Shown here piece after piece: positions 1 to 14,807 of a stretch of DNA of 64,000 nt (its first letter is position 1; every line of letters starts with the position of its first letter). Below the pieces are notes generated by a model, which was given only the letters and a program-made list of their open reading frames with translations, ran no database searches and had not been told where the DNA came from. The stretch covers positions 1-64,000 of the forward strand of contig NZ_AUGX01000009.1 of the NCBI RefSeq assembly GCF_000422885.1. The letters run 5' to 3'. This DNA comes from Ottowia thiooxydans DSM 14619. Lineage in GTDB: Bacteria > Pseudomonadota > Gammaproteobacteria > Burkholderiales > Burkholderiaceae_C. A program made the position numbers and the translations under genes.

Positions 1-1
1 C

Positions 2-319
2 GGCCAAGTGCTGTGCAAGCCAGGCTCGATCAAGCCACACACGCAATTCACCGGCGAAGTGTATGTGCTGAGCAAAGACGAAGGTGGCCGTCATACGCCT
101 TTCTTCAACAACTACCGTCCCCAGTTTTACTTCCGTACGACGGATGTGACCGGCTCCATCGAACTGCCAGAAGGCAAAGAAATGGTGATGCCTGGTGACA
201 ACGTGAGCATCACAGTCAAACTGATTGCTCCAATCGCCATGGAAGAAGGCTTGCGCTTCGCTATCCGTGAAGGCGGTCGTACCGTTGGCGCTGGCGTGGT
301 TGCCAAAATCATTGCTTAA
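2..319 (+). CDS. tuf: Elongation factor Tu, C-terminal end (5' truncated by window)
   Basis: This is the last ~105 residues of EF-Tu, the GTPase that brings aminoacyl-tRNA to the ribosome. The reading frame is already open at the window edge, so the start lies outside. The visible part is the end of domain 2 and domain 3, with typical motifs [26 protein letters not shown] and [15 protein letters not shown]. It ends 19 bases before tRNA-Trp, the usual tuf-trpT-secE-nusG order in proteobacteria. Identification is certain; which tuf copy it is cannot be told. Confidence 0.97.
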   Translation, partial: GQVLCKPGSIKPHTQFTGEVYVLSKDEGGRHTPFFNNYRPQFYFRTTDVTGSIELPEGKEMVMPGDNVSITVKLIAPIAMEEGLRFAIREGGRTVGAGVVAKIIA

Positions 320-338
320 TAGGCGATAGAGTTTTAGT

Positions 339-414
339 AGGGGTATAGCTCAATTGGCAGAGCGTCGGTCTCCAAAACCGAAGGTTGTAGGTTCGATTCC
401 TACTGCCCCTGCCA
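339..414 (+). tRNA. tRNA-Trp (anticodon CCA)
   Basis: A 76-nt cloverleaf with encoded CCA. The acceptor stem AGGGGTA pairs with TGCCCCT (one G-U pair), the anticodon loop reads CTCCAAA, and the T arm carries GGTTCGATTCC. It lies between tuf and secE, as in many beta- and gamma-proteobacteria, and is probably co-transcribed with them. Confidence 0.97.
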
Positions 415-594
415 CCTGAAAGTGGCCCTTCAAGCCCGCCGATCACTCGGTGGGCTTGTGTGTTAAGAGCGGTAGAGACTTGACAGGTCTGAAGGGTGTA
501 TGCCCTGAGTGAGTTTTTCTCGCTAGATGTTGTTCTAGGTCTTTACATTGTGTTTTGAACCCCGCTTGACGGGGTGCAGCGAAATTCGCCCAAC

Positions 595-978
595 ATGGCA
601 AGCACTCAAGTTGAAACCGTCACCCCAAGCGCCGATAAGGTTCGCCTGGGTTTGGCTGCGCTTTTGGTTATTGGCGCGCTCGCGGCGTTCTACTTGCTGG
701 CAAACCAAGGTCCGGTAGCCCAGTGGGGCTCGCTGATTGCAGGGCTCTTGTTGGCGGTGATCGTGTTTTTCACATCGGAATCTGGCAAGCGCCTGATTGC
801 CTTTGGACGTGATTCCTGGCGTGAAGTGCAAAAGGTGGTCTGGCCAACGCGTAAAGAAACGCTCCAGACCACGGCCTTTGTGTTTGCTTTTGCGGTCGTC
901 ATGGCGCTGTTTCTCTGGTTCACAGATAAGACGCTCGAGTGGGTGTTGTACGACCTGGTTTTGGGCTGGAGGAAATGA
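595..978 (+). CDS. secE: Preprotein translocase subunit SecE
   Basis: SecE is the small essential partner of SecY in the inner-membrane Sec channel. The 127-residue product has three hydrophobic segments (about residues 17-37, 41-59 and 95-115) and the conserved SecE region [20 protein letters not shown] before the last helix. Length and three-helix layout match E. coli SecE (127 aa). I chose the start at MASTQV; an in-frame ATG 21 bases upstream (574) would add seven residues and neither has a strong ribosome site. The stop codon overlaps the nusG start, so the two are translationally coupled. Confidence 0.95.
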   Translation: MASTQVETVTPSADKVRLGLAALLVIGALAAFYLLANQGPVAQWGSLIAGLLLAVIVFFTSESGKRLIAFGRDSWREVQKVVWPTRKETLQTTAFVFAFAVVMALFLWFTDKTLEWVLYDLVLGWRK

Positions 979-1556
979 TGTCTGATACCGTTACGCAATT
1001 GCCGCCTAGTACTTCAAGCAATCCTGATCTGAAATGGTATGTTGTTCATGCCTATTCGGGCATGGAAAAGGCTGTTGAGCGCAACATCATTGAGCGCATC
1101 AACCGTGCTGGCATGCAGTCCAAATTTGGCCGCATCATGGTTCCCACTGAAGAAGTGGTTGAGATCAAAAACGGCCAGAAACGCACCACTGAACGCAAAT
1201 TCTTCCCTGGCTATGTGCTGGTGGAAATGGTCATGGACGATGAAAGCTGGCACTTGGTGAAGCACACCAACAAAGTGACTGGCTTCGTTGGCGGCGCTAA
1301 AAACCGTCCTGCGCCCATCTCTGAAGACGATGTCATGAAAATCGTCAACCAGATGCAGGAAGGCACTGAGAAGCCGCGCCACAAAGTTGAATTCGAAGTT
1401 GGCGAATACGTTCGCGTCAAAGAAGGTCCTTTCACCGATTTCAATGGAACGGTCGAAGAGGTCAACTACGAAAAAAGCAAAGTGCGTGTGTCGGTCACTA
1501 TTTTTGGTCGCGCTACACCGGTGGAGCTCGAGTTCGCTCAGATCGAAAAGGCCTGA
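978..1556 (+). CDS. nusG: Transcription termination/antitermination protein NusG
   Basis: NusG binds RNA polymerase and links it to Rho or the ribosome. The product has 192 residues: an N-terminal NGN domain ([19 protein letters not shown], then [10 protein letters not shown]) and a C-terminal KOW domain ([22 protein letters not shown]). Two adjacent ATGs exist; the one at 978 is preferred because it sits 4 bases after GGAGGA, while the ATG at 975 is too close. It overlaps the secE stop by one base. Confidence 0.97.
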   Translation: MSDTVTQLPPSTSSNPDLKWYVVHAYSGMEKAVERNIIERINRAGMQSKFGRIMVPTEEVVEIKNGQKRTTERKFFPGYVLVEMVMDDESWHLVKHTNKVTGFVGGAKNRPAPISEDDVMKIVNQMQEGTEKPRHKVEFEVGEYVRVKEGPFTDFNGTVEEVNYEKSKVRVSVTIFGRATPVELEFAQIEKA

Positions 1557-1582
1557 TCAAGGGCTCCGCGTTATTTTTAGAT

Positions 1583-1619
1583 GCCTGGCGTTTTCTGACT
1601 CTGCGCCAGGTGGTTTTTT
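1583..1619 (+). terminator. Rho-independent terminator after nusG
   Basis: The inverted repeat CCTGGCG (1584-1590) / CGCCAGG (1604-1610) is followed by TGGTTTTTTA. It separates secE-nusG from the rplK operon. Confidence 0.8.
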
Positions 1620-1690
1620 ACTAGAGTCGACAACCCCGGGGAGTTTGGTGCCACAGGCCTGAACGATCGTACCCGTAAGGAGAAAAAAGC

Positions 1691-2122
1691 ATGGCGAAAA
1701 AAATCGTCGGCTTCATCAAGCTGCAAGTGCCAGCTGGTAAGGCCAACCCATCCCCACCCATCGGCCCAGCATTGGGTCAGCGTGGTCTGAACATCATGGA
1801 GTTCTGCAAGGCATTCAATGCGCAGACTCAAGGTGTCGAGCCAGGTCTTCCATTGCCAGTGGTGATCACTGCATTCGCAGACAAGAGCTTCACGTTCATT
1901 ATCAAGACCCCACCTGCGACGGTCCTGATCAAGAAGTCCATCAAGCTCGACAAGGGCTCGGCCAAGCCGAACTCTGACAAGGTTGGCAAGATCACTCGCG
2001 CTCAGCTCGAGGAAATCGCCAAGACCAAAATGAAGGACATGACAGCCGCCGATCTGGATGCTGCTGTTCGTACGATTGCCGGTTCCGCTCGCTCCATGGG
2101 CGTGTCGGTGGAGGGCGTGTAA
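1691..2122 (+). CDS. rplK: 50S ribosomal protein L11
   Basis: L11 forms the GTPase-associated centre with 23S rRNA and is needed for the RelA stringent response. The 143-residue product shows the N-terminal signature [20 protein letters not shown] and the C-terminal rRNA-binding part ending in [13 protein letters not shown]. The start has a good ribosome site (AAGGAGAAAAAAGC-ATG). rplA starts at the next base after the stop. Confidence 0.98.
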   Translation: MAKKIVGFIKLQVPAGKANPSPPIGPALGQRGLNIMEFCKAFNAQTQGVEPGLPLPVVITAFADKSFTFIIKTPPATVLIKKSIKLDKGSAKPNSDKVGKITRAQLEEIAKTKMKDMTAADLDAAVRTIAGSARSMGVSVEGV

Positions 2123-2818
2123 ATGGCTAAGTTGACCAAAAAACAAAAAGCCCAAGTAGGCAAGATCGACAGCACCAAGCTGTACGCCCTGACTGACGCC
2201 CTGGCGATTGTCAAAGAGCACGCCACGGCCAAGTTCGATGAATCCATCGACGTCGCTGTGCAGCTCGGCATCGATGCCAAGAAGTCTGACCAAGTTGTGC
2301 GTGGCGCCGTGGTGCTGCCTAACGGTACTGGCAAGGTCAAGCGCGTGGCTGTGTTCGCACAGGGCGCCAAGGCCGAAGAAGCCAAAGCCGCTGGCGCCGA
2401 TATCGTCGGCATGGACGATCTGGCCGCCATGGTTAAAGCTGGCGACATGCCTTTCGATGTCGTGATCGCTGCCCCAGACGCTATGCGTGTGGTCGGTACC
2501 CTGGGTCAGATTCTTGGCCCCCGTGGTTTGATGCCTAACCCCAAGGTTGGCACCGTGACCCCTGATGTGGCTACCGCCGTGAAAAACGCCAAGGCCGGTC
2601 AGGTTCAGTTCCGTGTCGACAAAGCCGGTATCGTGCATGGCACCATTGGTCTGCGTTCGTTCGAATCCGACAAGCTGCAGGGTAACCTGGCCGCTTTGAT
2701 CGATGCATTGAACAAAGCCAAACCTGCTACCAGCAAAGGTGTTTACTTGCGCAAAGTAGCGGTGTCGAGCACGATGGGTGTGGGCGTTCGCGTCGACACA
2801 CAATCCATCGCCGCTTAA
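2123..2818 (+). CDS. rplA: 50S ribosomal protein L1
   Basis: L1 binds 23S rRNA at the L1 stalk and in many bacteria represses translation of its own rplKA message. The 231-residue product carries the L1 signature [20 protein letters not shown] and the terminal [11 protein letters not shown]. Its ATG directly follows the rplK stop, so translation is coupled. Confidence 0.98.
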   Translation: MAKLTKKQKAQVGKIDSTKLYALTDALAIVKEHATAKFDESIDVAVQLGIDAKKSDQVVRGAVVLPNGTGKVKRVAVFAQGAKAEEAKAAGADIVGMDDLAAMVKAGDMPFDVVIAAPDAMRVVGTLGQILGPRGLMPNPKVGTVTPDVATAVKNAKAGQVQFRVDKAGIVHGTIGLRSFESDKLQGNLAALIDALNKAKPATSKGVYLRKVAVSSTMGVGVRVDTQSIAA

Positions 2819-2827
2819 TGAGAAATG

Positions 2828-2861
2828 CGGGCGGTGATTTTCGAAAGAAAGTCACCGCCCG
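2828..2861 (+). promoter_or_regulatory. Hairpin between rplA and rplJ
   Basis: A perfect 10-bp inverted repeat, CGGGCGGTGA / TCACCGCCCG, with a 14-base loop starts 10 bases after rplA. No T-run follows, so it is more likely an RNA-processing or attenuation element than a full terminator. Confidence 0.5.
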
Positions 2862-3088
2862 TTGTGGTGGGCTGCTAGTCCCTGAATGGGGATTGGCAGG
2901 CCATCCAAGACCGCTGGCGTACGGCGTAAGCCGTGCTTAATTGCTCTGAAATTTTCAGGGCGGCCAGCGCAGATGGCGAACCCGCTGAAAAGGTTTTATC
3001 CTGAACAGTTGGTCGCTGCAAGAGAGGCGCGTTCAAGAGGTGAGGCGGTAGTCGCCAATCCAAACAACGCATTTTGAAGGAGTAGACC
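2862..3088 (+). promoter_or_regulatory. rplJ 5' leader (probable L10 autoregulatory leader)
   Basis: A 227-base untranslated stretch precedes rplJ. In many bacteria the rplJL leader folds into a structure bound by the L10-L12 complex, which represses translation. That role is inferred from position; I did not fold it. The rplJ ribosome site GGAGTAG lies at the end. Confidence 0.35.
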
Positions 3089-3595
3089 TTGAGTCTGAAT
3101 CGCAGTGAGAAAGAAGCGGTCATCGTAGATGTGACCAGCCTCGCCGCAAAAGCTCAAACGCTTGTGATGGCGGAATACCGCGGCATCACGGTCGCTGACA
3201 TGACCAAACTGCGCTCCGAAGCGCGCAGCAAAGGTGTGGCCCTGAGTGTGTTGAAAAACACACTGGCTCGCCGTGCTGTCGCCGGTAGCTCATTTGAGGT
3301 AGTGTCCGACCAGATGACCGGTCCGCTGATCTATGGCTTCTCTGAAGACGCCGTCGCCGCCGCGAAAGTGGTGGCGGACTTCGCGAAAACCAACGACAAG
3401 TTGGTAATTCGCGCTGGTGTTTTCGGTGGCAAAGCCCTGGACGCGAACGGCGTTAAGCAACTGGCCAGCACGCCTACCAAGGAAGTGTTGTTGGCTCAGC
3501 TTTGTGGCTTGCTCATGTCGCCTATTTCCCGCACCGCCGTGGTGTTGGGTGCATTGGCGGCCAAAAAGAGCGAAGGCGAACCCGCAGCTGCCTAA
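3089..3595 (+). CDS. rplJ: 50S ribosomal protein L10
   Basis: L10 is the base of the ribosomal stalk and carries L7/L12 dimers. The product has 168 residues with the typical start [14 protein letters not shown] and motif [16 protein letters not shown]; the C-terminal helix binds L7/L12. The start codon is TTG, set by the ribosome site GGAGTAGACC just before it. It is followed after 46 bases by rplL. Confidence 0.97.
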   Translation: MSLNRSEKEAVIVDVTSLAAKAQTLVMAEYRGITVADMTKLRSEARSKGVALSVLKNTLARRAVAGSSFEVVSDQMTGPLIYGFSEDAVAAAKVVADFAKTNDKLVIRAGVFGGKALDANGVKQLASTPTKEVLLAQLCGLLMSPISRTAVVLGALAAKKSEGEPAAA

Positions 3596-3641
3596 GGCAT
3601 ACGCGGCCAACCTCAATCAATTGTTTTAGGAAAAATTTATC

Positions 3642-4016
3642 ATGGCATTCGATAAAGACGCATTTTTGACCGCGCTGGACAGCATGACGGTCTTGGAACT
3701 CAACGACCTGGTGAAAGCCATCGAAGAGAAATTTGGCGTGAGCGCAGCCGCTATGGCCGCTCCTGCTGCTGGTGGCGGCGGTGCTGCTGCTGTTGCTGAA
3801 GAGCAAACCGAATTCACCGTTCAGTTGACGGACGTCGGCGCGAACAAGGTGTCGGTCATTAAAGCCGTGCGCGAAATCACTGGTCTGGGCCTCAAAGAAG
3901 CCAAAGATCTGGTTGACGGTGCACCGAAGCCAGTCAAAGAAGGCGTGTCCAAGGCTGACGCCGAAGCCGCCAAGAAAAAGCTCGAAGAAGCTGGCGCGAA
4001 AGCCGAACTCAAGTAA
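3642..4016 (+). CDS. rplL: 50S ribosomal protein L7/L12
   Basis: L7/L12 forms the flexible stalk that recruits translation GTPases. The 124-residue product has the N-terminal dimerisation helices ([19 protein letters not shown]), an Ala/Gly hinge (about residues 38-53) and the compact C-terminal domain ([20 protein letters not shown], ending KAELK). The ribosome site TAGGAAAAATTTATC precedes the ATG. Confidence 0.98.
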   Translation: MAFDKDAFLTALDSMTVLELNDLVKAIEEKFGVSAAAMAAPAAGGGGAAAVAEEQTEFTVQLTDVGANKVSVIKAVREITGLGLKEAKDLVDGAPKPVKEGVSKADAEAAKKKLEEAGAKAELK

Positions 4017-4077
4017 TTTACTTGAAAGCAGCGCGATCTCATGTCAATCACTTGTTGAACTGGGATTTAGCGCTGCG

Positions 4078-4103
4078 AAGGCTGACCTGCGAAGGTCAGC
4101 CTT
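4078..4103 (+). promoter_or_regulatory. rplL-rpoB attenuator hairpin
   Basis: A perfect 11-bp stem, AAGGCTGACCT / AGGTCAGCCTT, closed by a GCGA loop, lies in the 306-base gap between rplL and rpoB and is followed by TAGCTCTTTC. E. coli has a partial terminator at the same place that lowers rpoBC relative to ribosomal protein mRNA. The rest of the gap has no gene. Confidence 0.65.
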
Positions 4104-4322
4104 TAGCTCTTTCAGAGCACACCTGAAAACCGGCTTTCAAGACGGTTTTCAAGTGTCTTCTGACTCGACTGCAGAAGGCGACTTGGTTCGGACCGCGTGC
4201 AATGCGCGGTCGTCCGCCATCGGCTGGTAGTGGCCAGCCACCAAGCAACGCGAGCTTTTAACGAGGCCCGCTGTCTCCAGTCGCCAGATGTCCAGGACTC
4301 ATCCTCTTTGCCCGGAGATTAC

Positions 4323-7300
4323 ATGGCCTACTCATTTACCGAACGAAAACGCATCCGCAAGAGCTTTGGAAGCCGCGACAGCGTCCTCGAGGTGCCTTAC
4401 CTGCTGCAAATGCAAAAGGACGCCTATACCGCCTTCCTGCAGGCTGGCACGTCGCCTAAAAAGCGCACGCATGATGGCCTGCAAGCCGCATTCGAATCTG
4501 CGTTCCCGATCGTCTCGCACAACGGCTTCGTGGAAATGAAGTTCGTTGAGTACAACCTGGCCAAACCCGCATTTGATGTGCGCGAATGCCAGACGCGTGG
4601 CTTGACCTTCTCGTCCGCAGTGCGCGCTCGCGTGCAACTCATCATTTATGACCGTGAGTCGTCCACTTCGCAATCCAAAGTGGTGAAAGAAGTGAAAGAG
4701 CAAGAAGTCTACATGGGCGAAGTGCCCCTGATGACTGATAAAGGCTCGTTCATCGTCAACGGTACTGAGCGCGTGATTGTCAGCCAGTTGCACCGTTCGC
4801 CTGGCGTGTTCTTCGAACATGACAAGGGCAAGACCCACAGCTCGGGCAAGCTGCTGTTTTCGGCTCGGATCATTCCTTACCGTGGTTCCTGGCTCGATTT
4901 CGAATTCGATCCCAAGGACATCCTGTTCTTCCGTGTTGACCGCCGCCGCAAGATGCCGGTCACCATTCTGCTCAAGGCCATCGGTCTCAACCCCGAGTCC
5001 ATCCTGGCGAACTTCTTCGTCAACGACAATTTCCGTTTGATGGACAGCGGCGCGCAGATGGAGTTCATCGCCGATCGCATCAAAGGCGAAGTGGCGCGTT
5101 TTGACATCACTGACAAAACCGGCACCGTCATTGTCGCCAAGGACAAGCGCATTACCGCGCGCCACACACGCGAGATGGAGCAATCGGGCACCACGCACAT
5201 CAGCGTGCCTGAAGACTTCCTGGTGGGCCGTGTGGTCGCCAAGAACGTGGTTGATGGCGATACCGGCGAGATCATTGCCAAGGCCAACGACGAGTTGACC
5301 GAAGCGCTGCTGAAGAAGCTGCGCGAGGCCGGCGTGCAAGACCTGCAGTGCATCTACACCAACGAACTCGACCAAGGCGCGTACATGTCGCAGACCTTGC
5401 GCGCGGACGAGACCGTGGATGAGTTCGCAGCCCGCGTCGCCATTTACCGGATGATGCGCCCTGGCGAACCACCGACAGAAGACGCTGTGCAGGCTCTGTT
5501 CCAACGCCTGTTCTACAACCCGGACACCTACGATCTGTCGCGCGTGGGCCGTATGAAGTTCAACGCCAAGGTGGGCCGCGAAGATTCCACCGGCCCCATG
5601 GTGCTGACCAACGAAGACATCTTGGCTGTGGTCAAGATCCTGGTTGAGTTGCGCAACGGCCGTGGTGAGGTCGATGACATCGATCACTTGGGCAACCGCC
5701 GTGTTCGCTGCGTCGGCGAATTGGCTGAAAACCAGTACCGCACTGGCCTGGCTCGTATTGAGAAGGCTGTGAAAGAGCGTCTGGGCCAAGCCGAGCAAGA
5801 GCCTTTGATGCCGCATGACCTGATCAACAGCAAGCCAATCTCGGCCGCGTTGAAAGAGTTCTTTGGCGCTTCGCAGCTCAGCCAGTTCATGGACCAGACC
5901 AACCCGCTGGCCGAAATCACCCACAAGCGCCGCGTATCGGCTCTTGGCCCGGGCGGTTTGACGCGCGAGCGCGCAGGCTTCGAAGTGCGCGACGTTCACG
6001 TCACGCATTACGGACGCGTCTGCCCAATTGAAACACCTGAAGGTCCAAACATTGGCCTGATCAACTCCCTGGCGCTGTACGCCCGGTTGAATGAATACGG
6101 CTTTATCGAAACCCCGTACCGTCGGGTGATCGAAGCCAAGGTGACCAACGAGATCGATTACCTGTCTGCCATCGAAGAAGGCAAATACGTCATCGCTCAG
6201 GCTAACGCCACGCTCGACAAAGACGGCCTGTTGACAGGTGATCTGGTGTCTGCCCGCGAGAATGGTGATTCCATTCTGGTTGGCTCTGAGCGCGTTCAGT
6301 ACATGGACGTGTCGCCAGCTCAGATCGTATCGGTAGCGGCATCGCTGGTTCCATTCCTGGAACACGATGATGCGAACCGAGCGCTGATGGGCGCCAACAT
6401 GTCGCGTCAGGCCGTGCCTGTTCTGCGTCCGGAAAAACCGATGGTCGGCACGGGCATTGAGCGCGTCGCGGCAGTTGACTCCGGCACTGTGGTGACAGCC
6501 AGCCGCGGCGGTGTGGTCGATTATGTGGACGCCACTCGTATCGTGATCCGCGTGAACGACGGCGAAGCGGTTGCAGGTGAAGTGGGCGTAGACATCTACA
6601 ACCTCATCAAATACCAGCGTTCCAACCAGAACACCAACATCAGCCAGCGCCCCATCGTCAAGAAGGGCGACAAGCTGACCAAGGGTGATGTCATCGCTGA
6701 CGGCGCCTCCACTGATCTGGGTGAAATCGCCATCGGCCAGAACATGCTGATCGCCTTCATGCCATGGAACGGCTACAACTTCGAGGATTCGATCCTGATC
6801 AGTGAGCGCATTGTGGCGGAAGACCGCTACACCTCCATTCACATCGAAGAACTGGTGGTGATGGCGCGCGACACCAAGCTGGGTGCCGAGGAAATCACAC
6901 GGGACATCCCGAACCTGGCAGAGCAGCAGCTCAACCGCCTTGATGAATCCGGCATTATTTATGTCGGCGCTGAAGTGCAGCCTGGCGACACGCTGGTCGG
7001 CAAGGTCACGCCAAAGGGCGAAACCACGCTGACCCCTGAAGAGAAGCTGCTCCGCGCCATCTTCGGCGAGAAAGCTTCTGACGTCAAAGACACTTCGCTG
7101 CGCGTGAATCAGGGCTCTCAAGGCACCGTGATCGACGTTCAGGTGTTCACACGCGAAGGCATTCAACGCGATAAGCGCGCCCAGCAGATCATCGACGATG
7201 AACTCAAGCGCTACCGTCTCGACCTGAACGACCAGTTGCGCATCGTCGAGGCTGACGCCTTCGATCGTATTGAGAAGCTGTTGAACGGCAAGACTGCCAA

Positions 7301-8435
7301 CGGCGGTCCGAACCGTATTGCCAAAGGTGCCAAGATCGACAAAGCCTATTTGGCGTCTGTCGACAAATACCACTGGTTCGATATTCGTCCCGCTGAAGAC
7401 GACGTGGCCGCACAACTGGAGAGCATCAAAGCCTCCATTGAGCAGCAACGCCATAGCTTCGACCTCGCATTCGAGGAAAAGCGCAAGAAGTTGACGCAAG
7501 GCGACGAGTTGCCTGCTGGCGTGCTGAAGATGGTCAAGGTGTACCTGGCCGTCAAGCGTCGTCTGCAACCTGGTGACAAGATGGCCGGCCGCCACGGTAA
7601 CAAAGGTGTCGTGTCCAAGATCGTTCCGGTCGAAGACATGCCTCACATGGCAGACGGCACTCCAGTCGACATCGTGCTCAACCCGCTGGGCGTGCCTTCG
7701 CGGATGAACGTGGGTCAGGTGCTTGAGGTTCACCTCGGCTGGGCCGGTAAGGGTATTGGTCAGCGCATCAACGACATGCTGCAAGCTGAAGGCCGTGTTG
7801 CCAAGCTGCGTGAGTTCATGGAAGAGCTCTACAACAGCACTGGCCGCAAGGAAGACTTGGGCAAGCTGAGCGATGAAGAAATCATCGAGATGGCAGGCAA
7901 CCTGTCGAACGGTGTTCCGTTCGCAACGCCTGTGTTCGATGGTGCATCGGAAGATGAAATCCGCTCCATGCTGAAATTGGCTTACCCGGATGAAGCTGCC
8001 AAGGCCAAAGGCCTGACCGCCACCCGCACGCAAGCCAATTTGTTCGATGGCCGCACCGGCGACGCGTTCGACCGCTGCACCACTGTGGGCTACATGCACT
8101 TCTTGAAGCTGCACCACTTGGTCGATGACAAGATGCATGCACGTTCCACCGGACCGTACTCGCTTGTGACGCAGCAACCACTTGGCGGTAAAGCCCAGTT
8201 CGGTGGCCAGCGTTTCGGGGAGATGGAGGTTTGGGCATTGGAAGCGTATGGCGCCTCCTACACCCTGCAGGAAATGCTCACCGTCAAGTCCGACGACGTG
8301 CAAGGCCGTACCAAGGTGTACGAAAGCATCGTCAAGGGCGAGCACTCAATCGAAGCGGGCATGCCCGAATCGTTCAACGTGCTGGTCAAAGAAATTCGCT
8401 CACTGGGGCTCGACATCGAGCTCGAGCGTTCTTAA
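4323..8435 (+). CDS. rpoB: DNA-directed RNA polymerase subunit beta
   Basis: This is the catalytic beta subunit of RNA polymerase, 1370 residues. It begins [16 protein letters not shown] after the ribosome site CGGAGATTAC; the open frame extends 42 codons further upstream but that part does not resemble RpoB. The rifampicin-binding region reads [20 protein letters not shown] followed by [19 protein letters not shown], with the sensitive-type Asp, His and Ser residues. The C-terminal [12 protein letters not shown] and [19 protein letters not shown] motifs are present. rpoC follows after 21 bases. Confidence 0.99.
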   Translation: MAYSFTERKRIRKSFGSRDSVLEVPYLLQMQKDAYTAFLQAGTSPKKRTHDGLQAAFESAFPIVSHNGFVEMKFVEYNLAKPAFDVRECQTRGLTFSSAVRARVQLIIYDRESSTSQSKVVKEVKEQEVYMGEVPLMTDKGSFIVNGTERVIVSQLHRSPGVFFEHDKGKTHSSGKLLFSARIIPYRGSWLDFEFDPKDILFFRVDRRRKMPVTILLKAIGLNPESILANFFVNDNFRLMDSGAQMEFIADRIKGEVARFDITDKTGTVIVAKDKRITARHTREMEQSGTTHISVPEDFLVGRVVAKNVVDGDTGEIIAKANDELTEALLKKLREAGVQDLQCIYTNELDQGAYMSQTLRADETVDEFAARVAIYRMMRPGEPPTEDAVQALFQRLFYNPDTYDLSRVGRMKFNAKVGREDSTGPMVLTNEDILAVVKILVELRNGRGEVDDIDHLGNRRVRCVGELAENQYRTGLARIEKAVKERLGQAEQEPLMPHDLINSKPISAALKEFFGASQLSQFMDQTNPLAEITHKRRVSALGPGGLTRERAGFEVRDVHVTHYGRVCPIETPEGPNIGLINSLALYARLNEYGFIETPYRRVIEAKVTNEIDYLSAIEEGKYVIAQANATLDKDGLLTGDLVSARENGDSILVGSERVQYMDVSPAQIVSVAASLVPFLEHDDANRALMGANMSRQAVPVLRPEKPMVGTGIERVAAVDSGTVVTASRGGVVDYVDATRIVIRVNDGEAVAGEVGVDIYNLIKYQRSNQNTNISQRPIVKKGDKLTKGDVIADGASTDLGEIAIGQNMLIAFMPWNGYNFEDSILISERIVAEDRYTSIHIEELVVMARDTKLGAEEITRDIPNLAEQQLNRLDESGIIYVGAEVQPGDTLVGKVTPKGETTLTPEEKLLRAIFGEKASDVKDTSLRVNQGSQGTVIDVQVFTREGIQRDKRAQQIIDDELKRYRLDLNDQLRIVEADAFDRIEKLLNGKTANGGPNRIAKGAKIDKAYLASVDKYHWFDIRPAEDDVAAQLESIKASIEQQRHSFDLAFEEKRKKLTQGDELPAGVLKMVKVYLAVKRRLQPGDKMAGRHGNKGVVSKIVPVEDMPHMADGTPVDIVLNPLGVPSRMNVGQVLEVHLGWAGKGIGQRINDMLQAEGRVAKLREFMEELYNSTGRKEDLGKLSDEEIIEMAGNLSNGVPFATPVFDGASEDEIRSMLKLAYPDEAAKAKGLTATRTQANLFDGRTGDAFDRCTTVGYMHFLKLHHLVDDKMHARSTGPYSLVTQQPLGGKAQFGGQRFGEMEVWALEAYGASYTLQEMLTVKSDDVQGRTKVYESIVKGEHSIEAGMPESFNVLVKEIRSLGLDIELERS

Positions 8436-8456
8436 TTTTGAAAGGGAAAGAGTCAA

Positions 8457-12692
<4,236 letters not shown>

Positions 12693-12714
12693 GCCGAACA
12701 GTCGTGTGAGAATG

Positions 12715-12756
12715 ACGCCTGCCACGCTGCTTACGCAGCGCGGCAGGCGTTTTTTA
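12715..12756 (+). terminator. Rho-independent terminator of the rpoBC operon
   Basis: The stem ACGCCTGCC / GGCAGGCGT, with an inner GCTGC/GCAGC pairing, is followed by TTTTTAT. It starts 23 bases after rpoC. Confidence 0.9.
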
Positions 12757-12772
12757 TGGTTCACTCAATTTC

Positions 12773-12960
12773 CAACACTATTCGGGCTGAGCGCGGCTGG
12801 CGTACCCTTCCTGTTCAAGCAGGGCCCACTCAATCTCCAAACACCGTTCGGGCTGAGGTTCTATGGTTTCGGTCAAGCATAAAAACCGTTCGAGCTGAGC
12901 TTTCATGGTTTCGGTCAAGCATAAAAGCCGTTCGGGCTGAGCCTGTCGAAGCCTTGCGCA
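12773..12960 (+). repeat. Cluster of short dispersed repeats (TTCGGGCTGAG type)
   Basis: The 11-mer TTCGGGCTGAG or a one-base variant occurs four times. Two copies are separated by a tandem unit containing TATGGTTTCGGTCAAGCATA / CATGGTTTCGGTCAAGCATA. The last copy continues as CCTGTCGAAGCC, the full form of a repeat common in Comamonadaceae intergenic DNA. The 350-base gap 12693-13042 holds only the terminator and this cluster. Confidence 0.75.
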
Positions 12961-13042
12961 ACCCTTCGCCGCATCAACTGCAATCCCGGCACGAATAGTC
13001 TTTATCAATTAAGCTCAATCTGGTTTTACTCCTCCCCGGACT

Positions 13043-13627
13043 ATGTCGAGTTCCTACGTGATTTTCTGGCTCGCATGCGCCGTCTTTTTCTTCTGGGCGG
13101 TGGGTGCCTACAACCGTCTGGTGCGGTTGCGTGCCGCCGTGCGCAAGTCATTCGCCGCATTGGATGAGTTGCTGATTCGGCAGGTGGTCTGGGTACAAGG
13201 GTGTCTGCCTGTTTCCATGCGGGGCGGCATGACCACGGTATCCGGAGCCCTGCAGGACGAGGCAGATGCCACCTGGAGTCGCTTGTCGGCTGCCAGCGAA
13301 CAGTTTTCCGTCGCACTGGCGCAAGTGCGGGCCCATCCTATCGATGGCGCGGCGACGGCCAGCCTGGCCATGGCTCACGACACCCTGGCAGGTGCGTGGA
13401 AGAGTGCCATGCGTGATGCCGTGGCGCTCGATGCGGAGCCTTCTGCGCAGCGTCTGGACGCGCGTTGGACAACCCTCTTGCATCAAGCGCTGCCGCTGCA
13501 AGACGCTTTCAACGGTGCAGTCACAGCCTATAACAGCGCTATTGGCCAGTTCCCCGCGATGTTTCTGGCCAAGCTATTTGGCTTTCGGCCTGCTGGCCTG
13601 ATTGATCATCTCGCCCCGCCGGCTTGA
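13043..13627 (+). CDS. LemA family membrane protein
   Basis: The product has 194 residues: one N-terminal transmembrane helix (about 5-23), the LemA signature YNRLVRLRAAVRKSFAALDE right after it, a helical middle part, and the typical LemA end YNSAIGQFPAMFLAKLFGF. LemA proteins are exposed helical bundles anchored by one helix; their biochemical role is not established. The middle is less conserved than in classical LemA. It stands alone downstream of rpoC. Confidence 0.8.
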   Translation: MSSSYVIFWLACAVFFFWAVGAYNRLVRLRAAVRKSFAALDELLIRQVVWVQGCLPVSMRGGMTTVSGALQDEADATWSRLSAASEQFSVALAQVRAHPIDGAATASLAMAHDTLAGAWKSAMRDAVALDAEPSAQRLDARWTTLLHQALPLQDAFNGAVTAYNSAIGQFPAMFLAKLFGFRPAGLIDHLAPPA

Positions 13628-13659
13628 GAGCTAGCTCGCTTGGGTCACCCCCGAGGTCG

Positions 13660-14478
13660 TCAAGCTTCAGTGCATCGCGCCTGCCGTTGCGCGATCTCAA
13701 AGCCCTCAACCTGTCTCGGCAGCAGCGCCCGCATACGTTCAATGCCGCGGGTGAAGTCCCCGTCGCTTAAGTCGTAGTCGAAGTTGCCATGCAACGCCAC
13801 GACTTCCTCGACGCTTGGGGCCCACTCATAAGCCATTCGATGAGCTGAGACCGCTGCCATGGGATCGGATCGGTACCGGGCCACCGAATCGGCGAGCAGT
13901 TGCTGCACCAGCTCAAGCTTGGAAGGGTCTGTGCCGGCCCGATAAACCCACACCGCCGGCACCACCGGGGTACTCTGCCAGTCGTGCCATTCACGGCCAA
14001 GGTCGTAGACGTATGCGAATCGCTTTCGGCCAAGCTCCTCCACGGCTTCGTTCTGAATGAGCAGGCGAGGCGTTGTCGTATCTTCGACATTGACATTGCA
14101 CCGCCAAGGGCCAATCCCGAGACCGTATTTGCCTTTGAGCAGGGCTTGGAGGATACGAACAGCGGAGGTGGTCTGCTTGGAGATGGCAATCTCCGCCAAA
14201 TGGAGATCCTCGATGGGCCGCGGCGAAAACAGGCACACGCTGTCGGCCTTACCGCGGAAGGAGATGCCCCAGCTCCCCAGGCGATGCCAGGTATCGCCCA
14301 ACTCGAACCAGTCGGCGACAGCCATGGGCGTAATGTCCACTTGGCCCCGAGTGGCCAATTGTCGAACTTCGCTTGATTCGCAGGGCAGCAGAGAGACGGG
14401 CCAGACCTCAGGCGAGGTGTAGTAGGGAATCCAGGGCACGCTGCTGAAATGGCCGACAGTGGGGGGAAGCTTCGGCAC
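13660..14478 (-). CDS. MqnA/MqnD-like (periplasmic-binding-fold) protein
   Basis: The product has 272 residues with the MqnA/MqnD fold features: a strand-rich start with WPVSLLPCESSEVRQL, then GQVDITPMAVADWFEL, GSWGISFRGKADSVCLFSPR and the S-T-S-type stretch ISKQTTSAVRILQALL. MqnA is chorismate dehydratase and MqnD makes dihydroxynaphthoate in the futalosine menaquinone route. No other mqn gene is near, and Comamonadaceae mostly use ubiquinone, so this may be a diverged binding protein. The start is GTG with GGAG eight bases upstream. It faces the LemA gene tail-to-tail. Confidence 0.65.
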   Translation of the reverse strand: MPKLPPTVGHFSSVPWIPYYTSPEVWPVSLLPCESSEVRQLATRGQVDITPMAVADWFELGDTWHRLGSWGISFRGKADSVCLFSPRPIEDLHLAEIAISKQTTSAVRILQALLKGKYGLGIGPWRCNVNVEDTTTPRLLIQNEAVEELGRKRFAYVYDLGREWHDWQSTPVVPAVWVYRAGTDPSKLELVQQLLADSVARYRSDPMAAVSAHRMAYEWAPSVEEVVALHGNFDYDLSDGDFTRGIERMRALLPRQVEGFEIAQRQARCTEA

Positions 14479-14688
14479 TCACAATCTCCAAACGAAAAAT
14501 TTTCGACTCACTCGCCATTCGGTCAATCCAGCCCACGCCGGGCCGGGGTGCTGAAATTTAACTCTGGGGCGCACGAGCTAGAGAACGCACGCGCACGGGG
14601 ATCCCAAAAAGACGATGAACACATTCTAAGAACCTTCCAGAAACGACCCTGGTGAAAACGAGTACGAGAGCGCTCATTTAATTAGTCA

Positions 14689-14706
14689 ACAAGATTGACT
14701 TCTTGT
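14689..14706 (+). promoter_or_regulatory. Possible operator upstream of soxC
   Basis: The inverted repeat ACAAGA-TTGACT-TCTTGT has a -35-like TTGACT as its spacer. It is the only structured element seen in the 329-base gap before soxC, about 100 bases from the start. Its function as a regulator site is inferred from shape and place only. Confidence 0.3.
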
Positions 14707-14807
14707 GTTAGCCTAGCTTGTCGGTCGTTACCAATAAGTAAAAGCCAGCTGTCTAGAAACTCTAGTACTCAGCTCTCCCGGAACCCACCCGTGTTTGGAG
14801 GTAAGCC

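Noticed and set aside
1577-2803. Minus-strand 408-codon frame opposite rplK and rplA.
   Set aside because: Shadow of two well-conserved ribosomal protein genes.
4332-8345. Very long minus-strand open frame opposite rpoB (1337 codons), and a 772-codon one opposite rpoC.
   Set aside because: They mirror the strong codon bias of rpoB and rpoC, have no family features and no ribosome sites.
12773-12960. Repeated units resembling a CRISPR array.
   Set aside because: Repeats are unevenly spaced and degenerate, the intervening sequence is also repeated, and no cas gene is near.
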